Below are positions 38,556 through 51,602 of a DNA stretch of 64,000 nt, in pieces. The stretch is taken from positions 1,352,849-1,416,848 of the forward strand of contig JASANH010000138.1 of the NCBI GenBank assembly GCA_030248295.1. The letters run 5' to 3'. The notes beneath the pieces were generated by a model. The model did no database searches. It saw only the letters and a program-made list of their open reading frames with translations, and was not told the origin of the DNA. Made by a program: the position numbers and the translations under genes. Source of the stretch: Mesodorylaimus sp. YZB2_4. Taxonomy: Eukaryota; Nematoda; Enoplea; Dorylaimida; Dorylaimidae. Each line of letters begins with the position of its first letter. Position 1 is the stretch's first letter.

Positions 38556-41503
38556 ATGGCCGGGCGAAGAGGTGGAGAGTCAGAGGACTGGTAAGTTGAA
38601 ATTCGTTTCAGTAAGTTTTTACCGTTTGTGTGAGTGGGTCAAATTAGTGCAGAGGGAAGAGGAACCCCGAAGACTTTGTCGTCGTCTCGCGATCTTGAAA
38701 AATACAAGAAAGAAAATTTAGTGAACAGCTGCAGGTAGTTTGGCATCTGTAATAAACAAGTACTATACAGTGAAAAGCATTGGGCTCGTTTGAACATGGC
38801 TATGTAGGCCCATGGGTTTTCAGGTGCTCCCTAAACGGCCCCCCCCCCCCTAAACTACGTAGGTAAGTGCCCTGGCGCATGTACTTAGGTAGCCTATAGG
38901 TCATTAGTTTGATGGGTGGCTGTTATGAACATTACAGTAAGCGAAGTAACGCAAGTAACAGGAGTAGGTTGGTGCATCATACTGCAAGTACCTACAGTCG
39001 TGATAAAATTAAAGACTTTTTTTAGCAAAATGTTTGTGGGTGGATTGACTCGGGATACGACGGCCGATATGCTGAAAGGATATTTCAGTTATTATGGTCA
39101 CATCGTACATGCCGTCGTTATGACCAATCCAGAAACTCAGAAGTCACGCGGGTTCGGTTTCGTTGCTTTCGAGCGGCCTGATATTGTGGATCGCGTAATC
39201 ATGAGCGGGCCACATTTCATCGACGGTAAACAAGTCGATCCGAAGCCGTCAGTGCCGAAGGATCTACGAGTGAGTAGTGCACGTGTTAATGTCACTCACG
39301 ATCAGACAGGCTGACTGTAATTATGTGAGGTCTTACCATTGCTTTTTGCATATTTCTGCTAGGCTTCCTGGCGATTTCTAGGCGTCCAGTACTAAACTGA
39401 AGTTGGTTTGACGTTTTGTCGGACCACTGACATGTCTTTTCTTTCCAGCCTAAACCGCCACAAATCGAGCAACCGAAGAAAGCGTTCCTCGGCGGATTGC
39501 CATTGGAAATGAACGAAGCCGATTTGCGGGAATTTTTTTCCCGCTATGGCGTGGTATGTGAATTTAGATTTTGAAACATTTTAAGCTGGCATTGATTTCG
39601 AAGGTTTGATTTAGGTTACGGAATGCTATATTATGTTCGATGAGAAGAGGATGAAGTCAAGAGGTATGTGCATGTGTGGCCTGATCGTGAGAGGAGAAAC
39701 CTAGCGTTGGAGCTACCTAATAAGAGGTGCTTACGAGTTAGATAACTACCATTTTATATAACTTTAGCGTCCTGCTAAAGTTGACCTTCTACAAGGCCTG
39801 GATTCCATAGTTACCAGGACCTAAATCTAACAGTAGAAAGGTTTGTACCTAAGACACCTCATCTTGGGTGGCCATACTTTTTACTCTTACGCAAGACTGT
39901 TATAGCAGGTGTCTTGGTAGTGCTACTAGGTAGCTACCCTGTTACCTAACGTGTAGCTTATTACCGCGCTGTGCAGGCTTCGGCTTCGTCTCGTTTGAAG
40001 ACGAAAGCATCGTAGACGACCTAGTCAGCCAGCATTACATTGACGTTAGAAATAAAAGGGTAAGTATGTTTGCCTTACTTTTTACTTACTACTTAGATTC
40101 CTGTACCTTCATTTTCGTTCGGATACCTTCAAACGTTTCAGATCATGTCTTAAAATTAAATTCTCAATTTAATTTTTCAATTTTAGGTGGAAGTCAAGCT
40201 TGCTCGACCGCGTGAAAATCCATTGGCGCCCTTGAATTCGGAGGGTCGTGTGCTGTCCTTGGACGCGCAAGAACAACGTGCGGCGATGGCGGCTGCTGCT
40301 ACGGCTACGGCTCGCTCCCATCCACCGTCGACTGCGTATTATGATCATTACGATTACTATTCCCCGCCACATCGTAGGCCAGCTTCAGAAATGTACGATC
40401 ACGAGCCACCAGCACCGAAACGGCCACGAACTGGAGCTCGGACACCGCCGGATTATCCATCGGCGCCGCCAACAGATTATTATCGTGGCTACGATTACCC
40501 TTATGGTGGGTACGAAGCCCGCACTGCCTCCTATCATCGTGACGTGTCGCCGCCCGGGGCCAGTCGCAGCAGTTTTTCGAGCAGCTCTAGGGGTGCCACT
40601 TCGGCGACGAAACCTGTATCAGCGACGGCTAGCAGCGTGGGGTCCATGGCGGCGGTAAGTTGGTTTTTTAAAGCTGGTGGAAGATTCTGAACGCGCCGCA
40701 CTGTACGTTTGGGGCCTTATTTGCTCTGTATTATCGAAACATGCATTTCAGGCGCCGTTTCCAATGACTTATCCGTCACCATCGGCGAATCAGGGTGACT
40801 CGTTATCAGCGTCGGACTCGGCTAATATGACCCCAGAATCAATGACTGCACTGATGCAGCAAGCAATGCAGAACATGGGTATGCGAGTTTTGACTGCTGT
40901 TTCTTCCGAGTAGCCATCTGCTTTTTTTAGGCGGCGGTGTGGGAATGAACATGATGATGCCCATGTTCATGTCCAATATGATGACGCAGATGTTTATGAG
41001 CCAAGCGCAGAATATGTTTCAGTCGATGATGCAGCAGCGGAAAACGATTAAGAATGATGCCGGGACTAGCTCTGCTTCGTCCAAGAACGATGGCCAATCT
41101 GTAGGTAAGGTGGCGGGTGTTGAATTTGTCTTCTTCACTGGCGTAAAAAACATACCCATTAGTGGCCAATCTCCACACCGTACTCTTTGACATAAACCCT
41201 GGCTGCCTGGAACCTGATGTTATTACTAAAGCGGCTGAGATGCTCAAACAGTCCATCTAACCCATCCGTTTGTTCCGAGACCTGTACCATATCCGGCGTG
41301 TACGGGATGGGGTCTGACTGGTTGGGGCCTGGTTAGTGGAGCTTAGTACCCTTCTTTTAGTCAGATCGAAAAATATGGCGGAAAGTTGAATTCTAGGGCA
41401 ACCGGGCGATGTTATGGATGTCATGAAAAACGTGCTGCAGAAGTTGATGGCGACCATGCAGCAGCAACAAGAACAGTCGTCAAAGGACTCGAGTGGAAAG
41501 TAG
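38556..41503 (+). CDS. DAZAP1: DAZAP1/Musashi-type protein with two RRMs
   Basis: Nine exons: 38556-38590, 39026-39269, 39449-39553, 39615-39663, 39977-40059, 40187-40654, 40752-40878, 40931-41104, 41397-41503 (463 residues). RRM1 has RNP2 MFVGGL and RNP1 SRGFGFVAF. RRM2 has AFLGGL and SRGFGFVSF. Each domain ends with the hnRNP/Musashi pattern (DGKQVDPKP, KRVEVKLARPR). The C-terminal half is low complexity: Ala run, Tyr/Pro-rich YYDHYDYYSPP, Ser-rich, then a Met/Gln-rich segment (NMMMPMFMSNMMTQMFMSQ). It is expected to be nuclear-cytoplasmic and to regulate mRNA. The Met-rich tail is unusual compared with vertebrate DAZAP1. Family-level naming is safer than orthology. Confidence 0.88.
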
Positions 41504-43113
41504 AAGGTAGAATTGTAAGGGAATGTTTTTTTTTGTTTTTGTTTCTGGATTATTATTGTAAATGGAGCTATAAGTTTGAGTTTGATGTGACTGGTTATTT
41601 TTGTGTTGTCGTGAGTGTGTGTAATAAGTCCATTTATGGGGGCACGAGTAAAACGCTGCTGCTTAGCGTTCCATTCACGCCTGCCGAACAATAAGCAATA
41701 TTGCGCTTATTAGGGAGCCCTTTATCCCTCGGAGTCCTTTGTTCGACGATCCTTGCGCCTTAGCTGTTAGGTCACGGTGGGCGCATTGGATCACAGCTGA
41801 CGGAAAGACTGCATCATAATGGAGCGTGCGGCGCGAACAAACACTAGAAACGGGGGCCGTGCCCATTGTTTGCCCATTTATGGAGCCCTAATTGAGGACT
41901 ACTTGCACCTTATTGCGTGCACGACCACTCCGGTGTCTCGTTTCCTCGCCACACCTGCGATCTACATGGCCCAATGAAGGGCAGTTGACGGAGTTCGGGT
42001 GTTGAGGAAGTGGGGTGCAGGGCATGCCATGGGTCTGCGAAAACAGGCACGAGCCAAAGCGGACGTGGGCAAGAACTTGGACTTGATAGCTCGTCGTTGC
42101 TGTTCTGCACGTGGCACGAGAGTTAAACTGAATGGATGGTCGGATTATTGGTCCGACAGATAGGAATGCACGGCGGACAGCAAGGCGACTGCTGCGTGCT
42201 GTCATGCTGTGCTCTCGGGGCAGTGGAGATCCCAGGCGTATGTACTAGCACTAACTAGGCGACTCGTCTGGCTTGGCAATCTGATGCATGTGAAATTTAG
42301 AGGATAGTCAGGGCGCACTTGAGAATGCGCAATCTCCAGCCTGGTCGCGACTCTTCTTTTGAGCCAGACTTATCAACCTAAGCGAGGTATGTGGACAGCG
42401 GAGCAGTCTATCCAAGCATTCAAATCGGATCGTCCGCTGGCATTGCCTTCTCGGACTGGGTGTCATATTTGACCCGAATTGCGGACTTAGCACCTCGTGC
42501 ATGGCAAAGTGCATAAACCGCTTTTCTGGCGTCGGGTAGCGTCATTTGGCGCCCGTGCACAACACTTGGACTGGCACTTATGTCAGCTCCATATTGGTCT
42601 TTGCACTTACATCACACCTTTTGGGTCACAATGCACAGTGTTGACGTTGGCTGAGCCGAGGCGACGGATTAGCCAAGATCCTCCTCCCCATTGTTCTTCG
42701 GCCGAGGCGTGAAAGAAGGGCGTATAAGAAAAAACAACGCTGTGACGAGAGGCATTGCACAAGGGATTCGCGTGGCCGACGCCCCTTCGAGACGATTTCA
42801 CGCTCCGTTTGGAAACGATTGCGAAACCGTGTTCGAAGACGGGGGCTGGCTCTTCTCCGATTGGTCCTCCCCGGCCTTTACCGTATTGAACCGGGCGCCT
42901 AAGACAAATGCCCGTTTTCGCACGGCGAGGTATCCGCTTTCGGCCAGCTTTCTTCATTTGACGATTCGATCGAGTCGGTGGCGAGAGTGTTGTGCATATT
43001 CTCACACACGACTCGGGCCCTAAGTAGCGCGTGAATTTAGTCATTTTGTGAAGGGGCAGTGAGAGCAGGAATTTAGTATCGGCCGTGGTCGATATCGTAA
43101 GTAGCGAATCCGA
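41504..43113. other. Intergenic, upstream of PTF1A-like gene
   Basis: 1.6 kb with no recognised exon. It should contain the promoter of the bHLH gene. No specific binding site is claimed. Confidence 0.45.
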
Positions 43114-44651
43114 ATGGACGGAGCCAGCCAACTCCCCGCGCGTTTCTACGTCAACAACTCGCCGGTTTCGGTTTCGGGAACGACGTCAGCTGCCGGTCTC
43201 CCCTACCAGATCGCATTCGCCCGTCCAACTAGCCAAACCACCCATTTCTTACTCGACCACACGCCCTCAACCAACGACTACCCCCCGCAACAGCTCAATC
43301 ACAACCTCCTCTACGACCCCACCCTGAACGATCTGATCGATCGACGCTACTATCACCCGTCCGCACTCCACATCCCCCCGCCCAGCCACTACTCCAATAA
43401 CTCGCCATCCACACTCGGAGACGACGAAGACGACGACCAGTCCCTCTCAGACCAAGGCACCCAAGGCTCGGCCTACTTCACCAGCTCCCAGTTCGACCAA
43501 CGCGGATTCTCGATCGCCAACGCCAACATGGCGCCGACGGCCATCGTGGACGTGAGGGCCGCCGACTCGTCCAGCCTGTTGGACTTGGACTCATCGTCGC
43601 AGGGCGGACACGGTCGCTTGATGCACCATCGGCACGACGGGCAAGGATTCGACACCGAGTCCCTGGGCAAACAGAGAAAGTACAAGAACCCGCAACTGGC
43701 TCAACAGCAACGACGACAGGCGAACATGAGAGAACGAAGGCGAATGAAGAGCATCAACCACGCCTTCGACGGACTGAGACAGAAGATACCCACACTGCCA
43801 TACGAGAAGAAACTGTCCAAAGTGGACACCCTCAAACTGGCCATCAACTACATACAGTTCTTGCAAGAACTGATCGACACGGACGACAGCAGAAAGTTAA
43901 ACAACGGCGACGAGACTGGCGCGGGCACCGAAAATGGAATGACCTCCGACGGACTGGCCAGATCGAACGGGCGCGGGCAGAGATCGGGCCGAGCCGCGGC
44001 GAGCAACCTGCCACCCGCCAAGAAGATCATTATCGAGTGCCGAACAGGTGAACACGAGGTCACTGCCCAGTTGCTCGCAAACGACCACCAAACACGTATG
44101 ACTTAGTTTTGGTTTCTTGGGTTTCCAGTTCTGTTACTGGTTCAGTTGGACACACCTGAGGCTTTGCTTCGATCTTGGGTTAGCGTGCTTGGTTCGGATA
44201 AGTTCCTCTATGCACTGACCAAATTTGGTTTATGCTTCCGTTTACTGCACAAATTTGTTTGCAGTGAGCAGTTGGATGGAGACCCCAGCTCGGACCAAAC
44301 TTAGCCCCACAGCGGGATAGGCTATCGAGCCCGGCCCGACTGACCTGGCACTCGCATGGCATTTGACCAATTCTTTCCATTTCAGCATTTCCATACGCCG
44401 ATGACGAATCGCCAGACGCGCCTCCCCTTCGAGGCCACTCGCTCAGTTGGAGTCGTGTCGGCGAAGCTGACTCGCATTCGTACATGACAGCCAAGGTTTG
44501 GAGACCGCAGCAGCCGTCGACCGACCAGCCCCCGATCACGAGCACGGTGGAGCCAGGGGACAAACCACGACCTTCGCCCTCCTCGTCCGCCTCCAACTCG
44601 CTATGGTTCGAAAATGACAAGTTCTCACTGGCCACTGTCCCCTCCATTTGA
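43114..44651 (+). CDS. PTF1A: PTF1A/Fer1-type bHLH transcription factor
   Basis: Two exons: 43114-44047 and 44386-44651 (399 residues). The N-terminal half is Ser/Pro/Asp-rich. The bHLH domain near residues 200-255 reads [20 protein letters not shown], then [20 protein letters not shown] and [14 protein letters not shown], the PTF1A/p48 pattern. Exon 2, joined at ACAG|CA, gives [10 protein letters not shown] and TAKVWRP, matching the two conserved C-terminal blocks of vertebrate PTF1A that bind RBPJ. It binds E-boxes as a heterodimer with class I bHLH proteins and specifies neural (and in vertebrates pancreatic) fates. The intron position just after the bHLH-linker [10 protein letters not shown] is conserved with vertebrates as far as remembered. 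Confidence 0.94.
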
Positions 44652-45355
44652 TCCGTCATACTGTACTTAGCTCGCACGGGCCAAAGCGTGTTCTGTAGCT
44701 GTGATTGCAGTGTGCAAGACTGCACTCCCTGGGTACTATGTGCTTGGCCACCATGCCAAAGCTGCCACGCCCGTCGTGGTCTGCAATGTCAGAGTGGCCT
44801 TGGGTGCTTGCACGAACTGGACTGAAATGTTGTATTTATTAGTGTCACTCGCTTTATGCCCGTAAATGGTGTCCTACTGGCCTTGTACACAGGACCCGCT
44901 CATTGTCGCACAGTATTCAATTTCTGGCAAACAATACAATCGTGTTCTTATCCGCTTACGGTAGCCGTCTATGGCACAAACACAATGTCCGACTCGTGTT
45001 TGATGGAACCGAAACTGAACACGATTCGACGACAGATGTTTCGCCTCGAGTTCTCCCACGTAAATCGATCGGACACGGTTCCCCTCCTGAAAGAAAACAA
45101 GAACGGCGACGCCAGTCCTTCTCGATAGGCCGCTCGACGGCGAGCCTTTCGTTGTGACGATAGGGCACTTATCGCAATGCGTAAGATTGTATTTCCGGGC
45201 TCTCAATTAGCGAACGAGTCCTCCTAGTCCAAGGAAATACAAAAAATGAGCAGTCGTACAAACGCGGAGCCCGAATAGGTAAAGGCAATTACAAAACGTG
45301 CAGCCAAGACAAGATCATGCCACGTCCCTGATGGTCCCTTCGAGTCACCTTCGCA
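44652..45355. other. Convergent intergenic region
   Basis: 704 bp between the 3' ends of the PTF1A-like gene (+) and HIRIP3 (-). No exon was recognised. Confidence 0.5.
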
Positions 45356-48300
45356 TCAATCGCTCTCTTCACCACTGTCCACAATGCCCTTCAGTCGGGA
45401 GAACAATTGTTTGCATTCCCGACGAGCCTCCGATGCAGCTTCTTCGTCCGTCGATTCAGTTTTCTCGCTTTCCGACGTCGTTTTCGTTTCTTCCTTCTCC
45501 CCGTCGTCGTGCATGAACAAGCTGTGAACTTTGCGTCGACGAGGTCTTCCTGAAAAGGAAAGTCGGAATCAGCTGATGGAATACCGCAACCGCCCCTGAA
45601 GCCAATCCCGAAAGGGTCGTACCTTCAGATATGATGTTTTTCGAATCCAATTCAGCCAGTTCCTTCTGCTCTTCTCGTTTCAATCGGAAAGCCTTGGCCG
45701 ACTCCAATGAGATGGCACCTGAAAATGAAGCCAAGCTGTAGGAGGCCAAAACAACACACGAATTTCTGCATAACCACTCGTCAAGGGAGATAAGAGCTGC
45801 GCCCTTTATTGTAGGGTTCTCTACGAAAACTCGACTCCCTACGAGACGGAGGAGGCACTTTTGGCAACGCTTGATCCCCACATACCCCTCCCTCGCATAG
45901 GGTATGTGAAAACACGATGCAGCCCTAACATGGGCAAGGCGAAACGTACTCGCTAGCAACATTGCCCAACTGATAAGTCAGGCAGAGGGTCACAAAACAG
46001 ATATTAGACGTCAGTCAGACAAGGTTCATACGAGGAACGGAAAATAATTCACCTCATTTTTCCAGGTTTCAGACAAAAATTCGATTTTACACTGACTATT
46101 TTTCACGATCGGCGACTAGCATATGATCGATATGTCACCAAGAGCAAGTTCCAGCAAAGGCCTTTTTAAGTTCAACTTGGAAAGAATTTAAGAGGTTTAA
46201 AAGGTAACTGAAGTCAAAAATGGTTCGTCTGGCTGGCCAAAAAAAGGTTGGTTTCGTCTACAAAATCAAGTATGTTCGAACTATTATTATCCGAGTGCTA
46301 CAATCGACAGTTAGCCAACACCTGTTTGCATTGATACTGCACCCTGCACAGGGGGCAATATCAATGCAAACACTGGCTTTGGTCCCAGCATCGACCGATC
46401 CGACCATAGGCCTGGATCCCGATCCGATCCGGCCGATCCGCTTCAAAAAATAGAAGATACAGTAGAAGGGGATGGCGATGGCGTGTTTGGCACTGCGTCT
46501 TCACCAACCTGCCTTGGTTCCTCGCTGTTACTCTCTGTCAGACCACTCCAAGGACATAGGAGAACTAAGCAGCATCTAAAGCCAGATACTGATTTGAGAG
46601 AAAAAACGGGATTTTCTCATTGTAGTATGCCACAGGTTATCATTTCCCAGCAGATAAAGCGCGAAAATATTAGTTGCCGATTTAGCCGATCCAGTTGGAT
46701 CGGATCGGCCGGATCAGTCGATGCTGGCTTAGTCGCTAAAAAGTTGAAAACTATCCTCGCCGTGAGTGTTTCACCGCTACCACTGACAATGAGATGATAC
46801 TCGTACCTTCCGAGAAAATGAGTGAATCATCGCCAGCATGTGTTGTTACACAAAGTCTTTTGTGAAAAAGGAAGCATACACTGGTGCGCATAGAAATTAT
46901 AGTGTAGGTATCTAAAAAACATAGCGAGCCAGAAATTCATTTTTCATCAACAATTCAAATGTTCAGCGCAAAATAGCGGGAAGTTTGGAGTATTTCTCAA
47001 CCCTGTATAAAATTGGTTCCTACGATTTTGAGATCAATCCTTAGAAATTAAAATTCTTGAAATTTCAAACTGTCATTTAGCAAGTTCCTTCGAATTTATT
47101 TAATAACACACTGTCTCTGCACCAAGATTCTGATTAGGGAATCACTTGTCAAGCAGTTAGTGCGGTTAAATAATGCAAAAACAGATTAGGACACCTACCG
47201 AACGCTACCTACGATTACGTGAGAGGCACCTGTTACATAGCGAAGACCCCCCTTCAAAGTTTTTAAAAAATTTTGTAAAGGGAGGACCCTTCTCATTTTT
47301 TAGACCCCCCTGTCCCGCCCGGCAAGGGTGTGCAGGTGAATTTACTGTTTTGTACCCCCCCCCCCCTTCCCCCCACTATTTTTGGCAGAAGAAAATTTTT
47401 TTACATGGCGAAGACCCTCCTGTCCCGCGTGGCGAGGTTGTGCAGGTACCTTTGCTATTTTTGACCCCGACCCCACCCCCACCCCAAAAGAAAAATTTCA
47501 TTTCTTTATAGTAAAAAAGACCCAATGTTTTGGACCAAAGACCCAAGGCCCAAACTAACTTTAAATTTTCGCAAGAAAAATTAAAATTTAAAAAATTCAA
47601 TTTTTACAAGCAACCAAAATGGGCCGCCAAGTCGCCGACCCCCTCCCCCTCCCCGCAGACGAAGTCAGCGATGTTGCACCTGAGTGCGACCCTCTTATGG
47701 ACTCCTCTCATGAGTGTACACACCAGGCACTCTTCCATCCGATCAGCAGTCGAGACACTACTCACCCGTGAGTCCTTTATCGCGGAAGAATTGCTCCAGC
47801 TTTTTAATACGCTGAGTATCGTTGGCGCAATCGACAAAAAGTTGCTTGTAGACGCACCTCAGCCCCGCCTCCCGTACACAACGTTTCAATTTCGTCAATC
47901 TTGGATTCTCTTCCTCCTCGCCACCCGCCTTTGATTTTTGCTTCTTCTCGCCTCCTTTCTCCTTCGTTTTCTTTTCTGACTTCGCCTGAAAAAGGTTTGA
48001 ACTTTCACCCAGCTAGCAATGCCGTAATTAGATCCCCAAATTTAGCGATCCTTCCTCAGTTCACTTGCCACTCCCTTGCTACCTATCATCATGTATAGAC
48101 AAGGCTGGATGCGGAAGTGGGTAACTTTTCACGCAAGTTTTTAAACTCGATTTTTTTGACGAAAAATATATTTTCTGCTCTCAAAACAAACGTGCGAAAC
48201 GGTATCTACCAGCTTTTTCACGCCGGTATCACCCGTTTTGCTGAATCACCTTCTCTTATCCTTTGCCGAATAAGCCCAGTTACGCTAACTTTTTACGGAT

Positions 48301-49962
48301 CACAGGCCAGCACCGACCGAAAAATTATCAGCCAATATTGATAATTTTTCCGGCCGATAATGAAAATTTCCCTGCCAATAATGTTTTAAGAGAAAAATGG
48401 TTCTTTGATAGTGAGTATGACAAGACACAAGGAACTACAGATTTCGGTTCAAAGAGACCAGTCCGGGCAACGTCAAAATCATGATTCGTAAATCTTATTG
48501 ATCGCGATCATGATTTGTCTCGCTGACACTGTATGTCGGAAATGGCATCAAAGCAGTTTTCACCTAACACAATTGCGTGTGTGGGCATAGGCCAGCGATA
48601 AGCTTATGGCAGGAGAATGGATTTGGTCGTATGTTGTTACTTGCCTGCTTCTCAACATGGCGACCACTCTGGCTCGCGGCCTGGGGGGGGGGTTTGAGAA
48701 GCTAAACACTATGTTGTGTTTTCGTTTGAAAGATTCGGGTTCAGGCTTCTGGGTTTCATTCACGCAAGGGTCAAAGGTGTACATGCGTATGCTTTACCTC
48801 TACCTCCACGATTTTAGCAAGCAAAATTTAACTGGGATTCTCATTGAAAGTGGAGGGAAACTTTGCTAATTTACGAATAGCCCACTGTTTCGTCAAGCAT
48901 CCAGACCCTCCCATGCGTGCTGGCATTTAGTATTCATACCCACCACCTGACAGGGTAGTGTCAGTTGGTTGGTGGTTCCTATAAGTGCCATGAGTTGCCC
49001 TTAATATTGTCATATCTGCGCAAAAGAGCAAGCAAGTTTCTGACTGAGATATCGCTGCTTAGTTTGGGGCCATGATTCAAAGTTTCCAGAATGATTCGAA
49101 TTGCTTAGTAGAGAAAGTTTAGATCGCGAAAATAAAAGTGTGGATGGTGATCTGACCAAATTTCAAATTTTCCCGCCCTAAAATTTAAATCTTAGAAGTT
49201 TATAAATGATCGGCATTATCGTTCGGACCTACTGTAGATGAGAGAGACGGCATATCTCCCCCTCCTTTGCGGTCCGTCTCCGCTCACCTTCTTAGCACCT
49301 TCCTTCTTCGGGCTAGCCTTGCCTCTCTTTCCACCCGGATCGCTGTCATAGACAGACGTATCGCTGCTGCTATCGTCATCATTCACCGTCGGTTTCTTAG
49401 GCACTGCCGCTTCCTCGGGTTCTTTCGATTCCGACTTGTCCATCGATGATTTGTCATGTTTCTCTTCGTTAGCCACCTTGGCATCCACACTCGATTCACT
49501 GTCATTTTCTGACGAAGACCCTGGCTCGTGATCGCTGTCTTTTTTCGCCTCGAACCCGACAGTACCATCCGAATTAGATGATTCTTCATCTTCGCTGAAT
49601 CTTTTCTTTTTTCCATTCTTCGATTTCTTTTCGTCTTTAGACTTTTCTTTCCCAGTTTTCGTTTCAGACTTATTCTTGGCTGTACTTTTCTTGCTGACCA
49701 ATGGCGCGTCATCATCGTCTGAATCAGAAGACGTGGCATTAATTGATTTATTTTCCGACGAAACTACGATCGCCAACGGCTTGTCGTCGCCATCGTCACT
49801 CTCCGAATTCGACGACGACATAGCTTCAGTTTTCTTTTTAGTCGCCCGCTTTTTCGCTCTTTTCTTCTGTACTGAATCATTTGAGATCTTTCGTTTCTTC
49901 TGTTGTCCGCGACGACGAACTTGCGCCAAATCCTCGTCGTCACTCGACTCACTGCTAGACAT
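45356..49962 (-). CDS. HIRIP3: HIRIP3-like H2A-H2B histone chaperone
   Basis: Four exons: 49288-49962, 47766-47985, 45623-45718, 45356-45549 (394 residues). Exon 1 is a 225-residue Ser/Asp/Glu/Lys low-complexity region with many SSS-E/D casein-kinase-2-like sites. Exon 2 contains LKRCVREAGLRCVYKQLF and RIKKLEQFFRDKGLTG, the HIRIP3/Chz1 helical core. Exons 3-4 give KREEQKELAELDSKNIISEG, RPRRRK and a final MRG-like LKGIVDSGEESD, matching the CHZ motif and tail of HIRIP3. The protein binds H2A-H2B and the HIRA complex. The N-terminal DEK-C-like domain of the human protein was not found, so an upstream exon may be missing, although a gctttag acceptor sits 2 nt before this Met. Introns 1 and 2 are large (1.3 and 2.0 kb) and repeat-laden. 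Confidence 0.88.
46322..46372. repeat. Short hairpin (near-perfect palindrome)
   Basis: tgtttgcattgatactgc and its reverse-complement partner (ggcaatatcaatgcaaaca) flank a loop of about 14 bp. It lies in HIRIP3 intron 2, directly next to a MITE. Confidence 0.7.
46385..46727. mobile_element. 343-bp MITE with CCAGCATCGAC ends
   Basis: The inverted ends CCAGCATCGACCGATCC and (right, complement) CCAGCATCGACTGATCC share their first 11 bases and the overall pattern with the element in the RPP25L intron, so they are probably one family. Flanking gctttggtc and gcttagtc could be a decayed target duplication. No coding content. It lies in HIRIP3 intron 2. Confidence 0.55.
47225..47490. repeat. Diverged tandem duplication with poly-C run
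   Basis: Two related copies of about 130-170 bp can be traced by acatagcgaagaccc...cctgtcccgc and acatggcgaagaccc...cctgtcccgc, each followed by tgtgcaggt and a C-rich string. Non-coding, within HIRIP3 intron 2. Confidence 0.6.
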
Positions 49963-50355
49963 ATCTAAAGCACACAATTTCATTCCATGGCACAGTCCAC
50001 AGCCAAATGTACAACAGCAGAAACTGCTTGGTCGAAGAAAAGCCTGCTATGAAAGACATGTTTACTGTACACGTAAAGGAAACACTAGAAACACTGTTAC
50101 AGCCAATTAACGTTGAATATCGCCAAAATCTTCAAAAGAATAATAATCTTGAGAAGATCTCTGAAACGGCAGCACTTTAATGGACAAGCAAAATGCAAAT
50201 ATAAAACTAAGTTGCTCAATTTAAAGTTAAAAACTTTCTGGCAGGCAGCTTCGGTGGCATATAGTAAAAGCGAAAGTAGAATGAATTGGGCTGAGATTTC
50301 GTTACTGGACATTGCATAACGGCAAAAATGAACAGGAAATTTCAAATTTGGACAT
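49963..50355. other. Spacer between DUSP22-like gene and HIRIP3
   Basis: 393 bp between two minus-strand genes. No exon was recognised. An acceptor-like gctttag on the coding strand immediately precedes the HIRIP3 start. Confidence 0.45.
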
Positions 50356-51267
50356 TTACGACAGACTGGCCGAATGCTCTACGAGCCATGACTCGTGTTC
50401 GTCGCGTAGTTGGTCCCCCAGTTCCAGCCATCGTTCGTAGGCTGCCTTCTGCTTATCGCAGGTTGCTTTATCATCGAACGGATCTTCGCTGGATGGAAAT
50501 TTGGCTCGAAAACGTTGGCGCTCGGTTGGCAAATCCTGCAAATATAACAGACAAATCCACGGTCGATGGGAAATAGTCGACAATTTTGGTTCAGGGCGGA
50601 GTGTCATGAATGACCAATTTACAGTTTACTCTAATTACCTTTTGTTCGAAAATTCTTAGCAGTTTCTTGAACCCCATATTCGGATAAGCCTGTTTCCGAG
50701 CACCACGAACAACGTTCAACGCCTCGCGCCATCCAAGGTCAGTGACCGTCATTACATAAGCTGTCGTTAACGTCACGCTGCGACTGACGCCGGCCAAACA
50801 GTGAAGAAGGACATTGCCTGGAATCACAAGTATGACTGCTAAATTAAAACGCAAGGGGTACGTGAGCAGCTTATCAACTCACCGCCGCTCAATCGGGCTT
50901 CATGAATAAAATCATTGACAGTTGAAAAGTAAATGGACAGGTTCTCGTCCGGGTGGTCGGATGCGTAGATGCACAGATACTCTCGTTGATTTTCAAAGGC
51001 CTTTGGATTATTGTGCACACTGACAATGTGTGTTATCTAACAAAACAAAACGAAACAAAACATACGCTGCCCGTGCTCGTCTAATTACGCACATAAAAAG
51101 ACACAACGGCCGGCGGGCGCAGATATGAAAAGACCTTTTCCATATTTCTAAACACGCCGAAAATCCGCAAAACTAACCTTGTTTTCGACCAGTTGCTCTT
51201 CATCCCTTGCGTCTCGGAAACTGCCAACATAGAGCCCCTGCAAAATAGCATTCATTCCGGTGCCCAT
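50356..51267 (-). CDS. DUSP22: DUSP22/DUSP15-like dual-specificity phosphatase
   Basis: Four exons: 51178-51267, 50883-51036, 50639-50817, 50356-50535 (200 residues; human DUSP22 184). The N-terminus MGTGMNAILQGLYVGSF includes a myristoylation glycine, as in DUSP22/15. The general-acid loop is YASDHPDENL. The signature HCLAGVSRSVT has all catalytic residues and is followed by YVMTVTDLGWREALNVVRGA and NMGFKKLL. The C-terminal tail is charged, with RWLELGDQLRDEHESWL. It is likely a membrane-anchored regulator of JNK or receptor signalling. A decayed copy of exon 2 and the start of intron 2 occurs at about 61.5 kb. Confidence 0.94.
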
Positions 51268-51592
51268 CGTTCGTCGTCTGGGCGTGTTGGCTTGAGCCTA
51301 AAAATCCTGAACATTAATTTTTGAGGTCAACCTCGAAGCCTTTCGGGTTGTACCCCGGAGAATATAGCACACTATACAAAAGCTGAATTAAAAAAACAAC
51401 AGAAACTCTGATCTGAGAACGCCTAACTTGAAAAGGCTAAATTCAAAAATTATAATACCAAGTCCAACAATTTCATCGTATTCAGTGTACTTTTATTTGA
51501 CCGGTCTTCGTACACCCGATGGACACCGGGATCTGGGCAAGAAGGGACAATGAATGACAAATGGTTTTGAAAAGTGGCCAAAACCTTGTCCC
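51268..51592. other. Upstream region of DUSP22-like gene
   Basis: About 325 bp without recognised exons. An acceptor-like ggatttttag on the minus strand lies roughly 33 nt before the start codon. Confidence 0.4.
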
Positions 51593-51602
51593 GTCGAATC
51601 AC

